This document shows positions 10,591-22,401 of a stretch of DNA of 64,000 nucleotides, in pieces. Made by a program: the position numbers and the translations under genes. The number at the start of each line of letters is the position of its first letter. Positions within the stretch are counted from its first letter, which is position 1. The DNA is taken from the NCBI GenBank assembly GCA_013398295.1, contig VZSF01007907.1, forward strand, positions 986,712 through 1,050,711, read 5' to 3'. The stretch comes from Chionis minor (Eukaryota; Chordata; Aves; Charadriiformes; Chionididae). A model generated the notes under the pieces. It saw only the letters and a program-made list of their open reading frames with translations, was not told where the DNA came from and did not search any database.

Positions 10591-13500
10591 GACCAGGCAA
10601 CCGGTTCAGCTTCGCCTTCTCCCCTCTCTGCATCTCTAATGGTTGTGCTCGGCAGCAGCCAGAAGGTTTTCGGAGCCTTTGAATGGCTCTTGTCAGGCAG
10701 CCATTTCTATAAATCAGGCTGGTAATCTGGCAGACCACAAGCAATTTTCCTGGAATTAAGGGTAACTGGAAGACTGGACTATGCTCGAAAACATAGAAAA
10801 CTAAAGGATATTAAAAAAAAAAAGACAACACCCCCCCCTCCAACCTCTCTGCCTCATGAGTACTGGAATAGGGCTGAAGTGAATTGAATTAACACACTAG
10901 CTACAGATTTCCCATTTTTAGTACACTAATTCACCTGGTTAGCTTCCTTAGCCGTTAAACACCAAAACAACCTCTGCCACAAAGCCCAGTATTGCCATTT
11001 AAACTACTAATAAACCGAGCTTTCAAAACAGTTTTGTTTCAGCTAGTAGTGTTTGTAAACATCTCTGACTCATAATTCATTCTCCTAATGTAAAAATAAA
11101 AATGGTTTTAAAAATATTGTTTTAATTTTTTTGAATATTACTACTGTAAATACTTGAACGGGTTACTAAAAAAAGTCAGAATAAGACTTTGGTGCACTTT
11201 TTATTACTATATAATTTGCTGTTAAATTTATAGTATGATGAAAAACCTTTTTGTTATAAACCAAAGAATTAGGCACGAAGTATATTTTCAAAGGAAGTCC
11301 CAGTCCATGAGAACAAAACACCACACTGCCAATTTAGCTCTCTGCTAAAAGAGATGTCTAAAGAATGTGGCCTGCTAACGAAATCTTTTTAAATTTTGCC
11401 TGTGAAGCTCCCAATTATGTTATGCAGCCTGGGAGATGATTTGAGACACACATCCAAGAAATATGATAATTATTACTTTTCGTAAAAGACAGAAAGCAGA
11501 GTTGTAAGATTACCTTCTACAGTGCCTCCAGCTATCTGAATTAGGAGTAACACCTCTACAAGGGTAGAAGGTAACATCGCACAGTACCACAGGCTGGGAG
11601 GGAATGAGGAATTTCAAGGCAAATAGCAGCTCCTCTTTTTTGAATTTGCAGCCTAGAAAGTTTGAGGTGATTGGACAACTAACAGACCATGTTTAAACTC
11701 TAAAAGAACATTTCACAGATCAAACACAGAAGCTGTAAATTACCAGTAACGACAGTAATCTTTTCATTTAACTATCAGTATATCAAACCACAAACTCACT
11801 GAACACAGTAATAACTTGAAGATAGGCATCTAAGGAGACTCGGCTTGTATATTTATTTGTTTCTCAGGTACACTGTTAACCTGGAAAAGACAAATATGTT
11901 TGGTTTTCTCAGCAATAATAGAGATATAAAAAAAGGTTTATGCAAGAGGTAAAACCCTGAGTGCCAAAAAATTTACATTTCCCAAACACTGCAGGTACAG
12001 GGCCAGGTGCAAAAAAGCATTTTGAGCTGGAACACCCACATGAAGGGAACGGCTGAGGGTTATTTCAGTGCAGCTACCAAAACACGGGGGAGCAGCCCAA
12101 AGGCTGATCTCGCTCCTATTCCAGTGCTCTCTGCCTGGCTGGTGGCAACCCTGAGGGAAGAATGGGACCATGTGAAACAGTGAGATGAGTAGCTCTGGGA
12201 CACCTGGCTACGTCTTCTGTATCACAGTGGGCACCCCTTGGTCTGTTATGGGTATTCACAACTCGTGATGTCAGTGCAGTGATTCCGAGAAAGTTTGCCG
12301 GCATCATTTATAAGCCTGGGAGTCCAGCCTGGTTCATACCTGAGATTTCTTCCTGTACAATGAATTTACTCATGTGGACATTATTTTGGTACCAAGACAT
12401 TTTGGAAGAGGCTTAGTGAGCATGTAACAAGAGAGTTTTATTGATAGCTGTAGCAGCGTAGTTATTTCCTTCACTAAAGTAAAAAAATACACACAGATAA
12501 GGAACATCTGTATCACTGTAAGTGAACTACACCATGACAACTGCTTAAATACATGTATGGATTTAATTAAAGTGATAACATTTTATAATGTAAATAACGC
12601 AAAACCAATCAATGATAACCAGGTATGATTTACGCTGTAAGAAAAATAATAAAAACAGGCAGTAAAACCATGTGCTATTTCAATTACAACTGCTTCTGCT
12701 TTTACTGACAGTGAAGCAGCTCATACAAATACTGCACTTTCTGTGACCGGTGTTAAAATCTGCAATGGAGAATCAAGACCATACAGCAATCTGATTTTAT
12801 TCTTCCCTCTTTTTTGTCTCCCATGAAGTCTCTTTGTGAAAGCAGTATTCTCTAAAATCGTCTCACATCAATCAGAGCCCACTGTTTGCAATCTATGTAT
12901 CACATCCTTTTAAAGGCATGGCTACTGTAACTTTGTTCACTGCTTTAACACCACACATCTACAACGACTACGCGATTATCAAACAAGCACGATATCCATT
13001 TCTAATGGATGGGCTAACATCTTTCTCACCTGTTTTTTTTTCTTATGACAAACCTAGTGCTGCGTACAGCTTGTGGCCAGTTTATTACTGAGTGACTGGG
13101 GATGTTTTATGCAGCAGCAGGAGATTAGTAGGTGTTTTGTGTTAAATGTGCAAAGGGTTTTGGGTCCGGCGATACAGAGGGTCATTGCTTCTCACCCTAA
13201 TTGCCTGGCATCCAGGCCGATCTGCTTAGGAGCAGATTAGGTGCCTGAGGTCCCTGCCCATGGGAGAATCGGATGCCTCAGGAATTCAGAGCAGACTGGA
13301 AGGCTGAGCTGGGAGCTGTTGAAACTAGCCAAAAGAAACGCTAAGGGAAGGGTGTGCCTCAAATTCTTCTCGTTTTGCAGCTTAGGTATCTTCTTTATGG
13401 CCTGCAAGGCAGTGCCTCTGTCAGATAGGGTTTCAAAGCCCCAAATCCACCCTGAGTTTCCACCCTGACTTGTTCGGGTGCCTTGCTTCTCCCTTCACAA

Positions 13501-14532
13501 CCAAAACACGATAGGTGCCTACTCTTAAAATACTATTGTAGGGTCAGGTCACAGAGGACGTGGGTATCCCTGGTTTAATTCCTTCCTTAGCCTGACATGG
13601 TCCAAACCTACGCTTTTCACTTCCCAGGAGAATGTTCCTACCCCATTACGCTGGGGAAAAAACAGGGGTCAGAGAGAGGAAGGGGTCACTGGCCCCTGTG
13701 TGCCTAAATTGTGCCAGTACTGCAATGAAGGCAATTTACTTAGTTAAAGCAAAAGGTAGCTTACAGTAGTCTGCTGCTTTTTTGGTTAAGAGTCTGAAGT
13801 CTATTGGTTTTTAGATTATATTACCCATTACTTTCATACTCTTATTCCCTTGGTATGTGACAGTCTCTTGGGATTCTTCACACTTCTATTTAAATTCCAC
13901 GGACACACTGCTTAGCAGTGACATTCAATTAGTTCTCCACTTAATAAATAACTGTATGTAATTGAATATCTTTGTAAGTATTAAACATAGAATATATTCA
14001 TTGTTAAAATTTAAAATCTTTAGTTATATGCTTGGAGCCAGTGAATGGCATTGTTCACATTAAAATAAAACCAAGGGATTACAACACAGAATGCTTATGT
14101 TTAGAAATGGATCATTTGCAATTTCAGAAAATAGATAATTTACGAAGTTTAAAATAAAATGCATGATTGCATTGTTCTAAGCATTGAGACACTGAACAAA
14201 AGGCTTCCGCTTTCTTATCAGCATCAATTATGGCATGAGTATGAATAATATGAATTATGATTGAATCATTACTAACCATTTTTGCATAAATTCCCAGTTT
14301 CACTTCACCAATATAACATTCTTATAAAAGATAAAATTACAATTCTTCTAAAAGCCACAAAGAAAAACCACAGAGCTTGATCTGTGACAATTATTAAGAA
14401 GAGGATACAGATGATTTCTCTATCCCTAACAGTTATAGCTAGTAACACCCCTGGATTGCATTTCCCAGCCATCATCCCTGACGCAGAATTGGGATGAAGT
14501 TTTTCTTCTGTAGTCTCTTAAAGTAGTCCTTC
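10591..14532. other. AT-rich non-coding DNA
   Basis: No gene or repeat family is recognised. The segment about 13130-13500 is less AT-rich and contains repeated AGGTGCCT words (about 13220-13520), which may be remnants of an old element, but nothing firm can be assigned. The rest is low-complexity AT-rich sequence. Confidence 0.55.
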
Positions 14533-14932
14533 TTATGCTTTCAAGACATCAGAATCTGGGGACCAGGTCTGACACACAAACTGGGTGCCAGCAGGATTTG
14601 TTTGCTCTTTCAAGAAGCCACAGTAGGCACAGAATGAGAAGCTGGCTTGCTTTCGGCACGTGTTACAGGGACATATCCAGTTAAACCGAAAAGGATCTGG
14701 TGGGAGGACAGAAATTGTGGTGTTATGCTTGTGTGAGACATAAGCAGGCTGGGCATTGCAGCCTTTTAATGGAGGCAATAGGGAAAGAGTGATCAATCCT
14801 GTGTTAATTAAGGAGCCAACAGATCGTTCAGCAGCTAATACTTCTTTTGTCTGGAAGGTGACTTGAAACGGTGACAGCAGAAGATGATTACCATATAAGC
14901 ACTGTGCATTTCCATACCTTTCAAGCGTAAGC
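14533..14932 (-). other. Exon-like open frame with Cys cluster (unassigned)
   Basis: The minus-strand frame is open from 14997 to a stop at 14533. I do not recognise the protein. A plausible acceptor sits at 14933-14934: a pyrimidine-rich stretch on the minus strand, then TTAAG before GCTTACG. If used, it would make a last exon of about 400 nt ending in SPDSDVLKA-stop. Near the end the frame encodes CPCNTCRKQASFSFCAYCG, a C-x-C-x2-C ... C-x2-C spacing that could bind a metal. Base composition here is less AT-rich than nearby. Against a gene: no upstream partner exon is identified, no AATAAA follows on the minus strand within about 1 kb, and one or two frames this long are expected by chance in 64 kb. 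Confidence 0.22.
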
Positions 14933-17869
14933 CTTAATTTGGACCAGGAAAAAGATGAGATTAAAAGAAACTTGCACTTAAAGCATATGATAATCAATCA
15001 TCCAGGAAAAAAAAAAAAGTTTGATTATATGTATTGTGTTACTCAAGTGCTCTTTGAAGGCAGACGAGACGAAATGTATGTTTAAACATGTCAAACATGT
15101 TCAAGGAATATTTTAAACAGCTATTGTACACTGAGTTGTCTTAAAGGATGGGCTGGTGGGACTGTAGACTTGGGCCCTCCTTTCAAAGTGGGATACACTG
15201 AGAAGCTGGACTCCAGGTTGCATACATCACTCCACACACGTGCACATGGGGACCAGGGACTGTAGCACAGCCATTTTGCTACATTTTCAAGCAAAAGTAT
15301 TGGTTTTTTCCAGAAGTTATTTAATGCGCTGAAAGAACCTACAGAGTGCAGCAGGAAGCAACGTAATGCCGTGTTTGATGATTTCTCTTCATGCTTGCGC
15401 AGTTATCTTTGTAAGGATCATCTTTTGTGAGGTTTTCTTTAGGAGCATCTTAACTGGTAAAAAGGCTTTTAGCTTTTCTGTTCTCTAATGTTTATAATTT
15501 TTGTCATGTATCAAAGGAATGACTGATGCATATAAATCATTAAAAAAATCTAATGATGGACAATGCAGATGTTTAACTGTAAACACCTGCTCTAAATCTT
15601 TCAAGGAACCCTGGAAAATAGGGGGCACAGAGATTTATCAGGGTCTTACTTGTGGAGGCATCCTCATTTGAATAAAACTTAAGTGAAGCATAAAGGAAAG
15701 ATTTGTGAGACATAAAACCTGTTATTATTACAAGAAGTTTTTTCTATCATACAAAAAATGAGTGACATGTGTAAGCCAGGTTTCCTGCTTTACTCAAATG
15801 CAAACAGAAAGTTGCATGGTTACTTAATCACCTTCCAAAAGAAATTTTATATGAAGGCTCCCAATTTCTTTATGCCACACAAAAGGATAAAGCAGCCCTG
15901 GTGTACATTCAGACTTTTGGCACTCCCTGCAAAAATGAAGTTAACTGCATTGATGAAAACGGAGCCCTGCCCACTAAAACTGTCTAAAGATGCTGCATAG
16001 ACAATTCCAGCCTATGGAAAGGGAAAAAAATCAGTGTCTAAGAAACTTGCAGAAGGAAGAAGCTGATTATGGAGAGATGTTTTACAGTCCTGTTATACAG
16101 CCCAACAAGGGCACTAGAAGGAATGCCTGATGACTGGAATAACTGCATAAGCAAGCAGACTGATAATTGGTCAGGTTAACAGATAAATTAGTATGACTTT
16201 CCTAGGGAATTCAGTTGTTCCGAAAGCTCAAATTATGGCAGATGGCTGCAGGATGTTCTCCTCTACAGACCTGTGCTACCAAATGTGCAGTTAAAATACA
16301 ACCTACTTATTCTGCACCCTTCATTTTGGTAGATCTACCCTAGGTGTTGGATGGATTCTCCTTGCACATCCAGAGGCAGTGACACAGGGTCTTATTATCC
16401 AAAGTTCTGCCCCCACGTATCTGGGCTCGATGGGATTAATCAAAATGAAACAAGCACTTTCTAAGGTTCCTCATGTTTAGCTGTTCTGTATGACACTTGC
16501 CTTCTGAGCATTGCTTCCCTGTTGTCTTAGCAGACTCCTGTGGTTTCATGCAGATGTGTTTTGTAGGCTAATATGAATGGCTGCTATGCGAATCGGGAGG
16601 CTTTTTATGGAGGACATCCTTTTGTGATACTGCTTCCCACTACTTTCTGTGCCTACTTCTGAAATTACAGCCAAGCTATGTAATTTTGTATTCAGAAACT
16701 ACATGCAGAGCTTTGTCCCACTGTAAGGATTCACTCCTTCCTGGAACTTGTAGGAGTATTAGCTTCTTCCTCCTTGTTGCCAAGTAGGCAGACCTGGTCC
16801 ATGGGACCCCAGGGAGGCACCGTATCATGGGAGAGGGTTATCTGTGTTAGCACTTGCTGTGGTCTCTTCTGCTTTCCTGGGATTTTTCATCGCTTTCTCC
16901 AGGATGCTCAGCTTGGTACGAACCAGGGATTGCAACGAAGCTTTTGGTGTGTATTTGTGGATGTCATTTCTTGGCCAGAGCGTTCTTTCTTCTGTAAAGG
17001 TAGTGTAAAAACCTTGCCATATATATGTAATACTTTTTTGGAATAGTCTTTACTAATCTTAAAAACAACTGCACTGAACTTTCTTATCACTGTTTTCATT
17101 ACGGACACCATGCCATACCAAGATGTAATTTGGTGGGGTTTTGTTTTTTTTTTTATATCCATTTTTTCCCATAACTTTTTTACTGTAATGCTCAATAAAT
17201 ACTTAAGTGCCAGCATGAAGTGGATTATTGTTAACATGTTGCAGGAAAATTGCACAGTGCTAAAGCTTGCAATAAAAATAAGCAGAACGCCCACTGTTAA
17301 TACACTGTAGTTAAGTGTATTAGCTGTTTTCAAAAGCATTAACTCCCACACAAATAGCAATGCTATTTTGTCCAATATATTATTATCAGACAGCAAAAAT
17401 CAGCTGGGGACTATCTAAAGCCTTTATGCCCATATGTATTAAAAGAAAATTGTTTCACAAAATTAGGAAATTGTGTGGGGACAGCACTTAAGATTTTACC
17501 AGGTGTAAACAAATAATAATAATAATAAATTATGAAATTACATACTAGTCATACAAATGACTCTTCCCTGTTCCCCACCTGATATTCAAAATCATTGAAA
17601 AAAATATTTTCTTTCTCCACCTCTCACTTTTTATTGTATTTTCTGTCTCATTAGCTAGTGAGACTTCATAAATTTTGAGCTCTTGTACTTTTCCCTTCAC
17701 TGTAGTAGGAAAACTAATATTGGATAAAAATGATACATAAGAAGAAGCAGTTGTTAATGATCCTAATGCGGCAGTGGAAGCTCTTCATGAATTTACTGAT
17801 TATCCTTTTGTTTCTACTTCCTGTTAATCTGTCTCAGCAGCGACATCATGAAAATAATAATAATTTGCA
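14933..17869. other. AT-rich non-coding DNA
   Basis: No gene is called. A 162-codon minus-strand frame (16908-17396) lies in very AT-rich sequence, has a hydrophobic and lysine-rich composition, and shows no motif. It is taken as chance. A short AAT array is present near 17511-17530. Confidence 0.55.
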
Positions 17870-17935
17870 CCCAGATTCTCAAAGTGGTTTGCAAATATTA
17901 ATTAATTGCAAACCTAATTAAGCCACCGAGACACA
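17870..17935 (-). repeat. MIR-like SINE remnant (reverse orientation)
   Basis: CCCAGATTCTCAAAGTGG, then TTTGCAAATATTAATTAATT and CCTAATTAAGCCACCGAGACAC parallel the sauropsid/amniote SINE text caaagcgctttacaaacattaattaattaagcctcacaacac. The similarity spans about 60 bp and contains a small insertion. It is the reverse-strand counterpart of the element type proposed at 7858-7968. The subfamily is not assigned. Confidence 0.4.
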
Positions 17936-18029
17936 TTTTATGCTCTTATTTTGCTCTGGAGACCTACGTGCATCTCTCCTTGAAGCATATTTCTTCTCCT
18001 TACGGGGCTATTCAAAACCCTCTGAAGTT

Positions 18030-18110
18030 GGGGGGGAAAAAAAAGAAAATTAAGGGGCAGGAGAGAGGGAGGGAGGGAAGGGGAGGAGTGGGGGAGAAAA
18101 GAGAGAGAAC
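18030..18110 (+). repeat. Polypurine tract with G-quadruplex motif
   Basis: An almost pure purine stretch, with uninterrupted purine runs at 18059-18088 and 18090-18109. Within it 18067-18083 reads GGGAGGGAGGGAAGGGG: four G-runs of at least three with 1-2-nt loops, which satisfies the canonical intramolecular G-quadruplex pattern. Polypurine/polypyrimidine DNA of this kind can also form triplex (H-DNA). No gene is adjacent. Confidence 0.85.
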
Positions 18111-19906
18111 AAATCCCTCTTATTTTACTAGGTGTTGTACTAGACTCTAACTACCTGACATGGGAAAAATGCTGCATTTTCATGGCCTTTTCTGTTTAGC
18201 AGGAGTATTAAAGATGACTATGTTTTGTCCTGAGGTACAGTTACGTGGCAGAAAGTAAAAATATGACTAAAATGGCAAATACTGTCAAACTGTGCCTTAA
18301 TTTTAGACATTCTCAGATGATGACTGTCATCTGGCACCCAGCAAGCTCTGCCTCACACGTGGCTGTGGTTTTGGGTTTGGACTGAGCTGCAGGCGCGCGC
18401 TGTCACGCAGCCGGGCATGCTGTCACATAGCAGGTGCAAGCCCTGCCACATCCCCTTTCTGGTGTCAAACCGTCACAAGCTCAAGTGAACAACTTTTCAA
18501 CAGCTACAACAGAAAAATGCTTTAAAATGCGTCTTCTAGGGAAGCTAATGAGGATTTTCCTTTCTTTTGGGGAAGCATACTTTGATGCAAAGCCAGGATG
18601 TGTGTCCCCTGGCTTAACTATTACCACCTCTTTTTGTTATGGTGGCCTTACTTCTTTTTCAGAAAATTCCACATCACTCCGAGGGATCAAAATATATAAA
18701 ATACTGCTGGTTACCTTTTTCCTCACTTTAATACTACAGATAGTCAGTTAATTCTGCCCTGTGGGCACTATACTTCTGACTTCAAAAATTAGGAAAGAAT
18801 TATTTCAGTCCTAAAAAAGCTGCCATTTAATTCTCATCCTGTTACAACAAGAGCCATTAGAAGAACAGGCCAATTAGAGCCAACAGAACAATGAGCTTCA
18901 AATCCATCATCACCAAAATACCTGTTCATCCTAATGGAAATACATAGGATTCCATAACATAGGTGTTTTACCAAGGGGAAAAAAATACTGCAGTCTTTCA
19001 GCTGTCTTACCAAAACAAAATATTCCTCCTGTAAACAGCACACAGACTGATGAAGAGCAACACAAGAACTAGAGCTCAAATGATGTTAAGGACACTGCAG
19101 GAGTGCAGACAATTCAAGTAAAGCTGGGACAAGAAGTTTAAGACATTTTCTTTAAAACTGCAATAATTAAAAATGTTTGAAATCACCTATCCTGACTAGC
19201 AGAATGCGAAAACATGAATACTCTTTGAAAACCTCAATCTTCTTTTTTAAATTCTTAATTTTGTCCTTTCTTCACCTAATAGCCTTAAAGTGGACTGCAC
19301 AGTGGTCAAAAGGATTTACAAATAATCTACTCTATTAATTCTACCAAAAGCATATGTTTAATGACTATTAAAGTTTTGAAATGAAAGCAACTTCTCTGCT
19401 ATCTTAGCCAAATTTAGTAATTTGCTTTACTCATTTTGTTTCTGAGAAGAGTAGTTGAACAGATGACAGTGGTTCTGTTCCTCCTAGTGTTTCCACATGT
19501 TGGAATACAAAACTATGGATAATGTTTTAGAGGTGAAATTGGTATGAGATGTGATAGCTGAATGCATTGAAGGATTTCATAAAATGATAGAAAGATAAAA
19601 CAAAACAACTTGTAGCTTCTTTACCCAATCATTCCATAAATCTTTAAACCCATTTTTTTTATTAAAAACCAACCTACAGGCTTATAAACCACAACATAAT
19701 TCTTTAAGAAACTGAAAACCTGAGATTTCAAGCTGTACGATAGTCTTGCAGAAAGGGAGTTGTAATATGCTGGCAATGATCTCTGGAGCAGCAGATGGCA
19801 GGACTAACTCTGTCTCTTACCTTTATTCACCATATGCCATTTGACTGATTAAACTGTATTTATGTAGCAAAAAATAATATAAAACAACACACATAACTAT
19901 AGCTCT
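18111..19906. other. AT-rich non-coding DNA
   Basis: No gene is recognised. A small CpG-containing spot (GGCGCGCGCTGTCACGCAG-like, about 18393-18412) is too short to be an island. Frames up to about 105 codons are present without motifs. Confidence 0.55.
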
Positions 19907-20301
19907 TCAGTGTGCATCATCCCATGAAATTTTTTTGTGTTCTGGCAATCCACCTGCAAGCCTCGTGTGTTTTTGTCCGGGTTTCTCCTCCCTGTGTGAA
20001 CTTGCTTTATGTTTCTGCTCCCCTGCAAAATAACACATACTCCAAACTGTTAAAGCTGTGATCTTCCTATCTGGCTGAGTAAACACAGCTGATTCTAGAT
20101 GAGGAGGGAAGACCTCTAGAAAGGATAGAGGCACTTCAGAAGGCCTTGGTAATTCAACAGGTGGCAACTTTCTTTCTTGGCAAGAATCCGTAGTGCCATG
20201 AGGTGCAGGAAGAACACCACATCTTCCATTTGAGAATGAGTTTCTTCTATTTTGACTGATTTGATTACCACAGGGACCAGCCAGGTGAGCTTCAGATCAA
20301 C
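19907..20301 (-). other. Exon-like open frame (unassigned)
   Basis: The minus-strand frame is open from a TGA near 20301 down to a stop at 19907, about 131 codons. Composition is mixed and polar with Pro/Ser-rich segments, such as KLPPVELPRPSEVPLSFLEV, and it does not look like translated low-complexity DNA. I do not recognise a family. Possible internal splice signals exist (a TTTTGCAG acceptor-like site and a CAG/GTGGAT donor-like site), but no consistent exon model emerges. No in-frame ATG opens it. A few frames of this length are expected by chance in the window, so coding status is unproven. Confidence 0.17.
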
Positions 20302-20645
20302 TCTCCGTGCACCTTACACATCCTTACACAATGGCTTTCCCCTTTCTCCTCCAAATACTCAACACCTACACTCCTCTTCCCGTTCTCCTCTGTATAACAG
20401 CCTTCGTCCCTCCCATCTCCAGCAGCGCTCCTGCTCACCTCCATGGCTAATGTGACACCATCTGCCCATGGCGGGCTCGGTGCTGCCTGCCCTGCTGCAA
20501 GGCATGGTGGTGCCCCACATCTCCTGCCCCAGCCACGCATGGTACCACGGGAGGGAAGACAAAAGTGGACGTGCATCACTGCTTTGGGCCGAAACTGTCG
20601 GTGATGCGCTCTAACTTGCCTTAATCAACACGCAGTCATTTATTT

Positions 20646-20669
20646 AGCTGAACTCTGCCGAGTTCAGCT
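20646..20669. repeat. Perfect 10-bp inverted repeat, 4-nt loop
   Basis: AGCTGAACTC (20646-20655) and GAGTTCAGCT (20660-20669) are exact reverse complements around a TGCC loop. It would fold as a stable hairpin in RNA from either strand. No T-run follows that would suggest a terminator, and no element boundary is seen. Confidence 0.9.
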
Positions 20670-22377
20670 GGTGGTCCAGCGCATCCCTGCGGCTGCTGCT
20701 CTCGAGTGCAATCCTGGCACTTGGGCTAGGCACACTGTCCCCTGCTGAGTTCTCCCTGGGTAAGTCTTTTATTTGTAAAAATGTCAATACTCTATAAGGA
20801 AACTGTGAATGGCCTGTAGATCCGAGGTGACGCTTAATTTGCTTCGCTCTGACCTGATTTTCTCATTGCCCTGAGTGAGGTGAGGATCGTTCCCACCTTG
20901 CTGATGAAGGCTCCACTGATGCCAGTTATGAGGCTGGGCCCAGACTGGAGTGGCTTGGTAGTTAAGAATGAATGTGGGAAGATCAAGAAAAAACACAGAG
21001 ACCACCAGGACTAACGTGGGGGAAGGCAGCAGGCTGGAAAAAGTGTGGGAGAAAGACATCAGATATCCACCCAGCCGATTCTATTTAAACCAAGCCAAAC
21101 CTCACTCTCAAATAAGCAGGCTTCTCTGCAAAACTGACAGAATCAGCAAACTGGGAACAACTGGTTCCAGTGATTGCACCGACTGAGAGCTCCTCAGTTT
21201 GACTTCAGCAGGGATTTACTGTCTGCATCAGTTGACAATTGTAGCCCATTGTTAAAAAATGCTTCTAATAGCTTCGGGCCATTATTCTTTGTCTTGATAT
21301 CTTCCCAGACTGGGAATAATTCCTTCCTTCATCTACGCAGTTACTCTGAAAGTATTTATAGATGATAATTGGGTCTTTTCCTTCCATCCTACTGAGTTTT
21401 CTCTAGGCTCTAGGACTGTCTTATCACTTGTTATATTATCCTACCCTTCAATCACATTGCTGCTTAAAAAAAATGCAGCTTCAGATAGAAAGGCAATCAG
21501 AACCACGTAATACTTCGGATGTTGCAGGATCCAATAATGGGAAATACACATTTATAAACTGTAAAAAATAAAGTCTAAAGAGAGAAAAGGAAATAAAATA
21601 GCCCTCCACATTCAAAAGCTTCTCTGGATGGCGTCTGTGAATATTCATTACACAGGTCAAAGTTTCTGTTAGTTAATGCCAATAAAATACACATAGGAAA
21701 ATATAACAAAGATTTCAATAACATTCAGCAATTAACTCAGTGAAGCTTCTGCTAGTTATTAAATCAGTTACAAGCTTCTTATAAAATATTCCAAAGCACT
21801 TAAACATACAACTGAAATGGTGAATCAGAATGTCTTGCCAAAAGGTCTTCAAGGATACAGATAATCTGAACTACACGCATCTTGTTCTTTTAATTCCAAT
21901 ATGTTATTAATTCTCCTTCCTCTACGACTCGAAGTAATAAAACTGATTCTTATTTTAGCTAGCTCTGGATTAAATGCAGACTATTCTCATTGAAAACTAG
22001 AATTTTAGAAGATGGCCTTAAGTATCCTGATTAAAGAAAAAGAAGTATTACTATTTTGCAGGGTTTTTTTAGGGATTTGGACTTAGGGATAAGACTTTGA
22101 CACCATATGTAAGGCTAACACAAATTTGAAAGGGATGTACTCATCTGAAACAGGTATTTAAAGACTGGATTAAAATTTCCCTTGTACACAGAAACCAAAA
22201 CAAACTAGCAAAGCTAATTAAACTCTCCCTATAAAAAGTTCCTCATTTCTATTTAATGCTGCCAATTTTCAGGCTATTCGTGAACTATTTTCAACACTCT
22301 CAAAGATGGTTTCATGTTGCCAAGGTTTTTTCACTCTCCCCTTTCCCAAAAATGAAATTAGACTCCTTTCCATGCAG

Positions 22378-22401
22378 TCTACCAGTTTACTTGCTGGTAG
22401 A
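22378..22401. repeat. 8-bp inverted repeat, 8-nt loop
   Basis: TCTACCAG (22378-22385) pairs perfectly with CTGGTAGA (22394-22401). It is short and could be chance, but it is the only clear hairpin in this part of the AT-rich stretch. Confidence 0.7.

Noticed and set aside
16908..17396. 162-codon minus-strand frame
   Set aside because: It lies in very AT-rich DNA, with Leu/Ile/Lys-biased composition and no motif or good splice context. About one frame of this size is expected by chance.
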